DNA of 53,709 bases, from positions 1 to 53,709 of the forward strand of contig JAISJO010000034.1 in assembly GCA_031261485.1 (NCBI GenBank), written 5' to 3'. A program made the translations under genes and the position numbers. Below, piece after piece: positions 46,601-52,905 of the stretch (its first letter is position 1; every line of letters begins with the position of its first letter). This DNA is from Propionibacteriaceae bacterium. Its GTDB lineage: Bacteria > Actinomycetota > Actinomycetes > Propionibacteriales > Propionibacteriaceae. The notes beneath the pieces are model-generated. The model was not told the origin of the DNA and did no database searches. It was given only the letters and a program-made list of their open reading frames with translations.

Positions 46601-46940
46601 ACCGCCTGTTGACCCACAGCCGCCGGTGGACCCCGAGCCACCGGTAGACCCCCAACCTCCGGTCGATCCCGAGCCGCCCGTGGACCCGGCACCACCGGTA
46701 GACCCCGAAGACCCGACCGACCCGGAATCTCCAGACGATCCCGAGTCACCTGGGAATCCGGACGGCTCGACCCCCGACGAACCGGCGGACCCAGGTACAC
46801 CGGTCAATCCAGAGGGACCACATGCCTCCACAGGTGGTTTCGCCGTCCGGGACGTGCCGGTGACAATCGTGGTGGCTGTCCTCATGATGGCTGCAGGCCT
46901 GCTCATTATCGTGGGCCGCACGAGGGTGGGAAAGCGGTAG
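40680..46940 (+). CDS. Giant surface adhesin/pilin-like protein: vWA, Cna-B and six Spy0128-type isopeptide repeats, Pro-rich stalk
   Basis: A 2086-residue secreted, wall-associated protein. Basic N-terminus and a hydrophobic signal segment (about 28-54); a vWA domain (150-500) with MIDAS DNSRS (156-160) and FTDGEPT; a linker; a Cna-B/SpaA-like domain (about 870-990); then six pilin-type repeats beginning near residues 1008, 1142, 1315, 1456, 1602 and 1727, most carrying KTL-x-GR at the start and a tyrosine-rich YxYxIxE-type end that should form Lys-Asn isopeptide bonds with the Glu as catalyst. A 21-unit PP(V/I)DP(E/Q) stalk follows, then a sorting-signal-like end: HASTGG, a hydrophobic helix and RTRVGKR. 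Tip adhesin or shaft component is likely. No sortase gene is in the window. Confidence 0.9.
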   Translation: MTSLRRTRMPGGHRQSATASILRVGRLPLTALVSLGLAMLIILGMVLTTPLAAGAPPTPPGASAPEKVVDPPSYHEYPGAENAGEYFLTTQYPGRIWTDKSVFDQDVPVPPGQSQPGLGPLVLGPNELAVALSALGSTRQITGEQRAPIDLVLILDNSRSMVQCVNSSASNDGYCDDPTSEANGSTGSYTGSRAYAMAEAVQAALEVIARENENNRVAIVEFGSSTATLFDLGTPKLIAGTNRYVTLSAPTANNGAMTFRTASNSMTIGMSGNAQQSTNIQAGIARGMGILASQDPASVSGLNQRLPNVLVFTDGEPTLSATTANWWNLPTNAGTHGPAIPGNPQYYGNGFKAALTAAYLKNKITDVYTDETYNASIGVSNIEARVFTVGLGIPSLSTQGRDLAYATLNPRDQIGQTNNTMNAGFTNAYATYGAGSSVSVPVAQYQNFSVTHPSGADAKYDPANTKEGIKYNEAFYSPITTDDLIEAFQSIADQILDGSAPFPVEIEDGAAATSGYVTFTDPLGPFMEVTEISRLTFCSILIGLVDSMTCDPVTFLDPKETDLGNGATRYTFQGRYTANDLAGEQDIATVIITVHRYNSLSRGDEVTVRIPAAMLPLDESKVTVDKNGDPLELTQLNSHPLHVYYKVAPKTGVLEALANPMALNVNGSSDGTALAEYIQTHTAQGKVRFYSNDYSVLQDGSIGAKTVASFVPDGKNDYFRVAKDSILYSDEAMTQPITQDHWNAMSDTTAVYYGVVEYAYTGPDTTDVAKRVKASQSSKRSVLAGEDAEHQVSAVNGVMVAPAGLFSETIERSIDHLKCLNTAWTNGFPSCAEGTPAGNLTDTADAALSTSYADGVLTAAMGNNGYLVYDVPGSLTIRKSVQAAPGLNPDSGTQFTFAVSLTDASGSPLTGDFAYSIYDQSNTTTPVESGTISDGGQIRLTATQQATITGLPDQARFDVTEQDLPAGYTLTDSQDTSGQILVTGPTGSLAEFENTYAPVPATVSGFPVVSKTLEGRPWLDTDVFNATMCLVGGTEADCETVEFDTNAPHHAAFPAREFTAPGEYVYIIREDDSVEVPAVSYSGAVYRWTVTVTDDGSGTLTQSDTLEQTRTDDGLPLDPVATISEAVFTNTFSTDVSRGQLAATKMIEDLSLGQNRVPAYQYDFEASYVGVDLQDPSADSSEITPPAFDGNEPGDTNVLLHSVGSTITAPALTYTSDHIGHTYYFKMIEIADGSLDWVTYSTAAWFWQVKVGVDPDTGAIVRTIGHCTADVSTINDSTPLGGCQATAGTWGSVPEGQREFLNRAEPTPAMAELGGTKTLDGRSWLGTDSYTFTLSANNQATQDAIDSGSIVIPQTSLTVGFGDQTDGVAPFSFSGLTFSTQGSYQFVIKETIPSPAQSGMVYDTHTAIYDIVVDNSDLDGVLGVSVSLRGSTDPDQTASFVNRYRATRSFDGVDVVKTLQGRSIALGEFSFTMTSRDQASCDKAYLTLRPPLDECAMTIASGHGASDPALTHLPGEFNFDEQDLGKVFHYVITEDNNGLPGVTYDSTAYNLDLAPMFDEATGLIYILATVDDGVTPVVYDSRAGITPTLSFTNSYQAGEVVAKPRFSKDVVGRDWMESDAFDFAISAITEGAPMPDTDLVTVSSPQQGHDFGFGAITFTKPGVYQYQVSEVIPETPAGGMEYAAIAAVVTITVTDDGMGQLRADIAYDGNQGFVNYYRSSLDWVAEVSKTLKGRDMTAGEFQFEVVPADQASADAAGLPLEGMTWANGADTPDGDAEVMDWMPQPWHFTESEAGNTYCYTISEVVPDEPEAGMTYDPVAYTLCLDITDDGAGTMSVASTVTSVDTTTHEVISEETYVHTSADNPVKAAVRIGFLNEYDAPEDPEPPVDPEPPVDPEPPIDPQPPIDPEPPVDPEPPVDPQPPVDPEPPVDPQPPVDPQPPVDPQPPVDPEPPIDPQPPIDPQPPIDPQPPVDPEPPVDPQPPVDPEPPVDPQPPVDPEPPVDPAPPVDPEDPTDPESPDDPESPGNPDGSTPDEPADPGTPVNPEGPHASTGGFAVRDVPVTIVVAVLMMAAGLLIIVGRTRVGKR
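46332..46709 (+). repeat. 21 tandem 18-bp units encoding PP(V/I)DP(E/Q)
   Basis: Twenty-one in-frame copies of a six-residue unit: proline-proline-Val/Ile-Asp-Pro-Glu/Gln (Ala once). Third-codon positions vary among units, so the array is not perfectly identical DNA. It forms an extended stalk crossing the cell wall, and is a likely site of length variation. Confidence 0.97.
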
Positions 46941-46943
46941 GGG

Positions 46944-49832
46944 CTACTGCCCCATCGCCTCCAGTGCCGCCTCCACAGCGGCTTGGGCCGCCTTGTTGGC
47001 TGCTTGGTACCCCGCCAAGTCACCATCCTGCAAGGCGGTTTGGGCCGCATCGAATTGAGCCTTGGCTTCGGCCAACGCTGCCTCCACTATCTCGTCCTTG
47101 GTCTGGGTCCCAGTGCTCCCGCCCGGCGGGTTGACCTCAGGCGGTGGAGTGGCGTCCTCTTCACCTGTGGCAGCACCAGCATCACCGGAGAAGACCTGGT
47201 CCAGGGCGCCCTGCAGTGTCGTCGCCACTCCGACATGAGTGCCGAAACGGACGACCACGAAACGCAGAATCGGGAAAGAAACCTGTGAGGTTGATTGCTT
47301 TGTGTAAATCGGCTCGACGTACAGCAACCCGCCACCCAGTGGAATCGTCAGAAGATTCCCCTTCTGAGCCGTCGCCGCCGACGTGGACGACGAGTAGGGC
47401 AGAAGCACCGACGACACTTGTTCATTGGCCATCATGGAGTTGTACGCCTGTCCCGGCCCCTCGATTTGCTCGGTGTCGGACATGCGCAAGATACGTATCT
47501 TCCCGTAGTCCGCGCTGGTCGCCTCGGCGACGACCGACATGTACGCGGCCAAGTTCTCACGATTGTTCGGCGTGTACACCGATGTCTGAGAGAACAGCGG
47601 CCCAGCATCGCCGGGAACAGTCTTACCATCCACCTGGGCCTCAGGCCACTTGATGGAGAGGTAATAGGTGGGCTCCTTGACCCCTGTCGAGGTCTGGTTG
47701 ACCGGATAGGGCGGAATCTTCCACAGGTCCGAGTTGGAGTACCACGACTCGGGGCTGGTCATGTGATAGCGAGCGAGAACGGCACGCTGAATCTTGAACA
47801 GATCCTCGGGATAGCGCAAGTGCCCCATCAACTCGTCCGAAATGGCCGACTTGGGTTGGACCGTGCCGGGGAAGACCTTCATCCAGGTCTCCAGAATGGG
47901 GTCGGAATCCCAGGCGTACAAGGTCACAGACCCGTCATAGGCGTCCACGACCGCCTTGACCGAGTTGCGGATGTAGTTGATCTGCGGTGACAAATTGTAG
48001 GGGTCAGTCCTTGTGGTCAAGGAGTCCGAAATGGCGTCTGACACGGTCACACGCTCGGAGTTCGGGTAATTCGACGAGGTGGTGTAGCAGTCCACGATCC
48101 ACACGATGTGCCCCGAGACGAGTGCCGGGTAGATGTCGGTGTCAGTGGTCAGCCACGGAGCGACTTCTTGGACTCTTCGCGCGGGCTGACGGTCATAGAG
48201 AATCCTCGATTCGGAGTTCACGCGGTCGGAAAGCAGGAAGTTCAGCGACGCGAAGCGCGTGGCGTACAGCAACCTGTTGCCCAAACCGCCCACGGACACG
48301 CCACCATCGCCATCATACGTGCTGTACTGCTCGCCGACTTGTGCGCCACCACCGGGGGTGTCGTACTCGATGGGAGAATCGCCTTCTGTACGTCCAACGA
48401 TGGCGTAGGTGTCGGACATCTCGCCGTAGTAAATGCGTGGCTGGTCCGCCGACAGCGGCCCGATTGTGGGGATGTCTCGGGCCAGCCAATCGGGTTCGCC
48501 GTCCGTCTGACGCCTATTCCCATAGGCCGCCACCAATCCGTAGCCGTGGGTGTACACGGTGTGCAGGTTGTTCCAGTTCTGCACATCCGTGGCAAGGCCC
48601 TGATGGTCCATCTCACGGGCAGCCAAGACCACATCGGTCTCCACGCCGTCGATGACGTACCTGTCCACGTCCAACACAGGTGAGAAGGAGTAATACCCAC
48701 GCACTTGCTGCAATTGCTCGAACGTGTCCTGGACCATCTGCGGATCGATGAGCCGGATGCCGGGAAGCGCCTCAGCGTCGGACTTGAGCTGTCCAGCAGC
48801 AGCAGTGGTCACTGCGGAGTAATCGGCAATTTGTACATCGTCCAGCCCGTACGCCTCTCGGGTTGCGGCAATGTTCATCTCCATATACGGCCGTTCCTTG
48901 TCAGGCTCAGTCGGGTTGACCGTGAACGACTGCACGAAACCTGGGTACACGGTCCCAATGACGAGGGAAGAGACAATGACCAAACCGACAGAGACCAGCG
49001 GGATGCGCCAGCTTCGAGTGGCCGCCGTGGCGAAGAAAAGGACGGCTGTCAGCCCCGCGATGACCGCCAAGACCATGTTCGCCGCCAGACGGGAATGGTC
49101 GGAGGTGTAGGTCAGACCGTTGAGGAGGGACTGCTGAGTCACCAGCAGACCATAGCGGTCGAGCAGTTTGCCCACGCCATATCCGATGGCGGCCAGACCC
49201 AGGAGGACGGAGATGTGGACGTGTGCGGTGCGAGTCGTGGCCCGGCGTCCGGTGGTGGGAGCCAAGAAAGCCCCGTTCATGAAATGACCAATGACGGTAA
49301 TCAGCGCACAAATGACAACGATAGACATGTAGAAAGTCAGCACCGAGCGATACCACGGATAGTCGAAGATGTAGAACGAGATGTCCAGCCCGAAGCGCGC
49401 GTCAGTCGTGCCGAAGGGAACCTTGTTTGCCCAGGCGAGATAGTTGCGAAATGCTCCGAGAGCTCCGATCCCGCCCATGATGGCGAAGGCGATGGCAGGC
49501 ACAATGACAAGCGCGCGGCGGGCGAGGGGTGACAATCTCTCGAATTGGCTCACCGCTGAAGCCGCTGGCTTGGTCCGAAAAACGATCCACAGTGTCAGAC
49601 CCACCGCTACTCCCATGACGGCGGCAGCGACAAGGAAGAGCACGACGCGAGCAAGAAGTTGGGTAGTGAACACTTGGGGGTACTCCACAGAGGTGAACCA
49701 CAGATAGTCGGTCCACACAGTGGCGAAGACGGAATAGAGATAACCCAGCACTACGACAATGATAATAGTGGGAATGATGGCTCTCATCCGAGACTTCTGA
49801 GCGGGACGACCTTCAACGAACTGGTTGGACAC
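46944..49832 (-). CDS. UPF0182 family integral membrane protein
   Basis: A 962-residue conserved actinobacterial/cyanobacterial membrane protein of unknown function. About seven transmembrane helices fill the first 320 residues (starting IIPTIIIVVVLGYLY), followed by a large extracytoplasmic region with the hallmark YVIDGVETDVVLAAREM, NLHTVYTHGYGLVAAYGN and GDSPIEYDTPGG stretches and a Pro/Glu/Ala-rich C-terminal tail. The GTG at 49832 has AGGAGG five nt upstream. Convergent with the adhesin gene, with only 3 nt between stop codons. Orthologue Rv3193c lies beside the PDZ protease in mycobacteria, matching the neighbour here. Confidence 0.95.
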   Translation of the reverse strand: MSNQFVEGRPAQKSRMRAIIPTIIIVVVLGYLYSVFATVWTDYLWFTSVEYPQVFTTQLLARVVLFLVAAAVMGVAVGLTLWIVFRTKPAASAVSQFERLSPLARRALVIVPAIAFAIMGGIGALGAFRNYLAWANKVPFGTTDARFGLDISFYIFDYPWYRSVLTFYMSIVVICALITVIGHFMNGAFLAPTTGRRATTRTAHVHISVLLGLAAIGYGVGKLLDRYGLLVTQQSLLNGLTYTSDHSRLAANMVLAVIAGLTAVLFFATAATRSWRIPLVSVGLVIVSSLVIGTVYPGFVQSFTVNPTEPDKERPYMEMNIAATREAYGLDDVQIADYSAVTTAAAGQLKSDAEALPGIRLIDPQMVQDTFEQLQQVRGYYSFSPVLDVDRYVIDGVETDVVLAAREMDHQGLATDVQNWNNLHTVYTHGYGLVAAYGNRRQTDGEPDWLARDIPTIGPLSADQPRIYYGEMSDTYAIVGRTEGDSPIEYDTPGGGAQVGEQYSTYDGDGGVSVGGLGNRLLYATRFASLNFLLSDRVNSESRILYDRQPARRVQEVAPWLTTDTDIYPALVSGHIVWIVDCYTTSSNYPNSERVTVSDAISDSLTTRTDPYNLSPQINYIRNSVKAVVDAYDGSVTLYAWDSDPILETWMKVFPGTVQPKSAISDELMGHLRYPEDLFKIQRAVLARYHMTSPESWYSNSDLWKIPPYPVNQTSTGVKEPTYYLSIKWPEAQVDGKTVPGDAGPLFSQTSVYTPNNRENLAAYMSVVAEATSADYGKIRILRMSDTEQIEGPGQAYNSMMANEQVSSVLLPYSSSTSAATAQKGNLLTIPLGGGLLYVEPIYTKQSTSQVSFPILRFVVVRFGTHVGVATTLQGALDQVFSGDAGAATGEEDATPPPEVNPPGGSTGTQTKDEIVEAALAEAKAQFDAAQTALQDGDLAGYQAANKAAQAAVEAALEAMGQ

Positions 49833-49901
49833 AAGACCTCCTAATGTGTGCTCTCATCTTAGTGCAACCCCCATCGTCAGCGATTCACGCTGCGACAGGC
49901 T

Positions 49902-50951
49902 TCAGCGTGGAGGACACGTCGGCAAGGAGTCCTGGCTTTCGAGGCGAAGAGCCCACAAGGCATGGGCCAAGGTGGATGCGGGGACGATTCTCATGTCGCC
50001 GTAGTCACCCACCAGGTCGACGCAGGACTCCCATGGCACAACAAAGACCTCCGCACCGCCCAAGTTCGCCGATTGCGCCAACTCAGAAATACCAGGAACT
50101 TTGCCGATCTTGCCCTCCAGGCTCATCGTTCCCGCCGCAGAAATCGTCCTGCCGCGCAGGATGTCCTCGTCCGCAGCCCAAGCGTACACAGCCAGCGCCA
50201 GACTGAGCCCCTGGGAGCCCCCCGGTTGGGCGAGCGTCGGATCGATGTACACACCCGCCAAGGAGATGTACCCATCCACTGGGGTGATGCCGGACGTGGG
50301 GACTTTGCCGTCGGTGGACGACCCCACCAGGTTCATGGGGATTTGAAGAGTTTGTCCTGCCCGCACCACGGTAAAGGCGATAGGGGCACCCACTGACTTC
50401 GCCTGCACTGCTGCAGTCAACTCACCCTTGGTCGTCACAGGCTTCCCATCCACCGCTGAGATGAAGTCTCCCACTTCGAGTCGCCCATACGCAGGACCGC
50501 TCTGGCGTATGGAAGCCACCTGTGGCATCGGCGTGACGGTCACTGAGGCCTCGCGCAATGCAGCGACCGTTGCGGAGGTACGCTCGGCCTCAGCTTCGGT
50601 CGCCGCCGCCGACTGGGTCTCGTCGATAGTCTGACCTGGGGGGTAAACCGAGGCGCGCGGCAAGACTCCCTGATGAGTGGACACATAACCAACAATGAGT
50701 TCAGCGAGTGTAATGGTGCGGTCCGGCGAAGTCTGGGACAGCGTGGGCATGAGCACGGTTCCGGAGGAAGGTTGGGCATAGGCCCCTCCCAGGACAACCG
50801 CACTTTGATCTGTTGTCCCCTCTGTTTGCAGGAGATCGACAGGTTCGGAGGGCTGACGCGAGATGAACCCGGTCGGCGCAAATGCGACCACGGCACTCAT
50901 CGCCACAAGGATGATCGCCGAGGTCACCGCCGCCCACATATTTCGTCTCAT
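49902..50951 (-). CDS. PDZ and Lon-type (S16) serine protease, YlbL family
   Basis: A 349-residue membrane-anchored protease: an N-terminal signal anchor (about residues 5-26), a PDZ domain (about 135-205, LEVGDFISAVDGKPV) and a Lon-like proteolytic domain with the Ser in PGGSQGLSLALAV (about 247) and the Lys in LEGKIGKVPGI (about 280), the S16 dyad. It is not an ATP-dependent Lon: no AAA domain. The ATG at 50951 begins MRRNMWAAV, giving a normal signal anchor; an upstream in-frame extension to 51053 would not. 69 nt upstream of UPF0182 on the same strand; mycobacterial Rv3194c-Rv3193c have the same order. Confidence 0.93.
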   Translation of the reverse strand: MRRNMWAAVTSAIILVAMSAVVAFAPTGFISRQPSEPVDLLQTEGTTDQSAVVLGGAYAQPSSGTVLMPTLSQTSPDRTITLAELIVGYVSTHQGVLPRASVYPPGQTIDETQSAAATEAEAERTSATVAALREASVTVTPMPQVASIRQSGPAYGRLEVGDFISAVDGKPVTTKGELTAAVQAKSVGAPIAFTVVRAGQTLQIPMNLVGSSTDGKVPTSGITPVDGYISLAGVYIDPTLAQPGGSQGLSLALAVYAWAADEDILRGRTISAAGTMSLEGKIGKVPGISELAQSANLGGAEVFVVPWESCVDLVGDYGDMRIVPASTLAHALWALRLESQDSLPTCPPR

Positions 50952-51072
50952 ATTATGCTCACTGTAGCGCAAGGCCGGGGGCGCCGTGGTGCGCACGAAC
51001 CGGGCGTCTCGCGGGATTTCTCGCGGTGCCGCCGCCGCACCGACGTGGGACAATAGACGAAGAAGGAGTGCG

Positions 51073-52386
51073 ATGGACGAAGATTACACTGACGAGGACC
51101 CGATGGATGCCTTGCGCAAGCTCTTCCGTGAATTGGGGATACCTGACAATGGAGATCCAACTGCGTCCGGAGCTTTCCAACAGATTCTGCACCGCTTCAG
51201 CCCCTCCAATGAGCCCTCTGACAAGGTAATTTGGGACACTGCCCATCAAGTTGCTCGCCAGCAGGTTGCCTCGCTTGGCCCAGACCCCACTCCCGGCTCC
51301 CGCGTCACACGCTCGGTGGCCGATTCTGTGCGCCTCGTTGAGTTGTGGCTCAGTGACCATACTTCTTTCTCCCCCGTCGCCCTGCCGCCTGTGACGTGGA
51401 GTCGCGCTGAATGGATTGAGGCGACCATTCCCGCGTGGAGGTCAATGATCGAGCCGGTCGTCGCCACGTTGAGCACGACGTTCGCCGCCGCCACTGAATC
51501 CCGCATGGAGGGGGACGCGCCTGATGACATCGCACAACTCCAGTCCATGTTGCATCCCATGTTGGGCCGGGCCATCGACACCATGTTCGGCGCCCACGTC
51601 GGTCAAGGGCTAGGACAAGCAGCAACAGTCGTCCTTACCGGGACTGACTTGGGATTACCCGTGATGGGCAAGCCGCAAATCGCCGTGCTGCCGACCAATA
51701 TCACCGGTCTTGATCAGGCCACCGACCTTCCACAAGAAGACCTCCTGTTGTATTGCTGCTTGCGAGAAGCCGCCCGTCAACGCCTCTTCACTGAAACCGG
51801 CTGGATTTCGGTCCAGATCGTCGCCCTGGTCCAGCATTACGCCCGGGAGACTGAAATCGACCCTGATCGTCTGGCGTCCACGATGGAGTCAGCCATGCCC
51901 GATCAACTCTCCCCCACCACTATCGCAGCCTTCCAGGCGGACTTGTCGGACATCCTGTTCCGCCCCGAGGTCTCCGAGGACCAGAAAGCAATCCTGGCGC
52001 GCCTCAACACACTGCTGGGACTGGTTGAGGGATGGGTGGACCACGTGGTCTCCAATACTGCCGCACAATGGCTCCCGTCCCATCGCGCACTGGCCGAGTC
52101 ACTGCGACGCCACCGGGCGACCAATCGACAAGCGGACGCCATCGTCACTCCCTTCATCGGTATGAATGTGTCGGTGGGGGCCATCCGCGAAGCTGCTGAC
52201 TTCTGGGAAGCGGCCCGCCAGGCCCGAGGCGTGGATGGACGCGACGAGATTTGGCGCCACCCCGATTCTTTGCCCACTCCCGAACAGATTTCGGCTCCTC
52301 AGACGTACTTTGAGGCGAGCGCCACGAGCAGCGATGACCTCGATGACGAGTTGCGCAAGTTGCTGGGCGACTCATCCGACCAGTGA
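51073..52386 (+). CDS. DUF2342 zincin-like protein (coenzyme F420 biosynthesis-associated family), altered metal motif
   Basis: A 437-residue protein of the Zincin_2/DUF2342 family, orthologous by position to Rv3195 and divergent from the PDZ protease. The ATG at 51073 has AAGGAG five nt upstream. Family landmarks: MLHPMLGRAIDTMFGAHVGQ, DLGLPV, the YCCLREAARQRLF segment and LVEGWVDHVV. In the relatives I recall, the fourth of these reads REAAHQRLF, with His as a metal ligand; here position 235 is Arg. If that recollection is right, this copy may be a pseudo-peptidase. The C-terminal acidic tail (DDLDDELRKLLGD) is typical. Confidence 0.88.
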   Translation: MDEDYTDEDPMDALRKLFRELGIPDNGDPTASGAFQQILHRFSPSNEPSDKVIWDTAHQVARQQVASLGPDPTPGSRVTRSVADSVRLVELWLSDHTSFSPVALPPVTWSRAEWIEATIPAWRSMIEPVVATLSTTFAAATESRMEGDAPDDIAQLQSMLHPMLGRAIDTMFGAHVGQGLGQAATVVLTGTDLGLPVMGKPQIAVLPTNITGLDQATDLPQEDLLLYCCLREAARQRLFTETGWISVQIVALVQHYARETEIDPDRLASTMESAMPDQLSPTTIAAFQADLSDILFRPEVSEDQKAILARLNTLLGLVEGWVDHVVSNTAAQWLPSHRALAESLRRHRATNRQADAIVTPFIGMNVSVGAIREAADFWEAARQARGVDGRDEIWRHPDSLPTPEQISAPQTYFEASATSSDDLDDELRKLLGDSSDQ

Positions 52387-52387
52387 T

Positions 52388-52406
52388 ACAGGCGCGACAC
52401 GCCTGT
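52388..52406 (+). terminator. Short hairpin after the DUF2342 gene
   Basis: ACAGGCG and CGCCTGT pair perfectly around a 5-nt loop, beginning one base after the stop codon. No T-tract, so terminator function is only likely. Confidence 0.5.
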
Positions 52407-52501
52407 GAGAATAGCCCGTTTCGTTCGCGGAAGTTGCGCGCGTGCGCTAACGTAGACACGATGACGAGGACGACCAGTCCTCACAACCCAAGGAGGAATT
52501 A

Positions 52502-52660
52502 GTGTCGGACAAGTACGACGGCGAGTTCTACTGCGTCAAATGCAAGGCCAAGAAGACCGCCAGCGGCGATATCGTCGTGAACGAGAAGGGCACCAAGATG
52601 GCTAAGGCTATTTGCCCCGACTGCGGAACAAAGCTCAACCGCATTCTCGGCAGAGCCTAA
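52502..52660 (+). CDS. DUF5679 zinc-ribbon mini-protein
   Basis: A 52-residue protein read directly from the sequence: GTG start at 52502 with AGGAGGA about 5 nt upstream and a TAA stop at 52658. It contains YCVKCKAKK and ICPDCGTKLNRILGRA, two CxxC pairs forming a zinc ribbon. Size, motif pair and position between the DUF2342 and ThiF-like genes match mycobacterial Rv3196A-type DUF5679 proteins. Function unknown. Confidence 0.92.
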   Translation: MSDKYDGEFYCVKCKAKKTASGDIVVNEKGTKMAKAICPDCGTKLNRILGRA

Positions 52661-52676
52661 ATACCCACATCGCATT

Positions 52677-52704
52677 GATGGCAGATCCTCCGGGGTCTGC
52701 CATC
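52677..52704 (+). terminator. Hairpin terminator after the DUF5679 gene
   Basis: A 12-bp stem (GATGGCAGATCC / GGGTCTGCCATC, one T-G wobble) closed by a TCCG loop, 17 nt after the stop codon. Confidence 0.75.
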
Positions 52705-52810
52705 GTGCTATTTCTGGGGAAAAAGCGTCCTCTTCATCACACCCGCGCAATGGTGACGTACTGGGCCATCGCCTGCGCCAATGGGAACACGGCTCCACCA
52801 CACGCCCGAA

Positions 52811-52843
52811 GTGTTGACCTAGTGTTGACCCGGTGTTGTCCGT
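52811..52843 (+). promoter_or_regulatory. Three 11-bp direct repeats upstream of the ThiF-like gene
   Basis: GTGTTGACCTA, GTGTTGACCCG and GTGTTGTCCGT follow each other with exact 11-bp periodicity, 63-95 bp before the first start codon. The first two contain TTGACC, which resembles a -35. One-helical-turn spacing is characteristic of direct-repeat activator sites such as those of SARP proteins; a binding protein is not identified. Confidence 0.45.
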
Positions 52844-52905
52844 TTGGTGTCGAGCCAGGCCTGACCTGTGGAGAACCATCCTGCGCCCATTGACCACACG
52901 CCAAC

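Noticed and set aside
46203..46800. Long minus-strand frames of Arg/Gly- or Gly/Ser-rich repeats opposite the adhesin stalk
   Set aside because: They mirror the 18-bp tandem array of the adhesin gene; composition is an artefact of the repeat and there is no start context or family resemblance.
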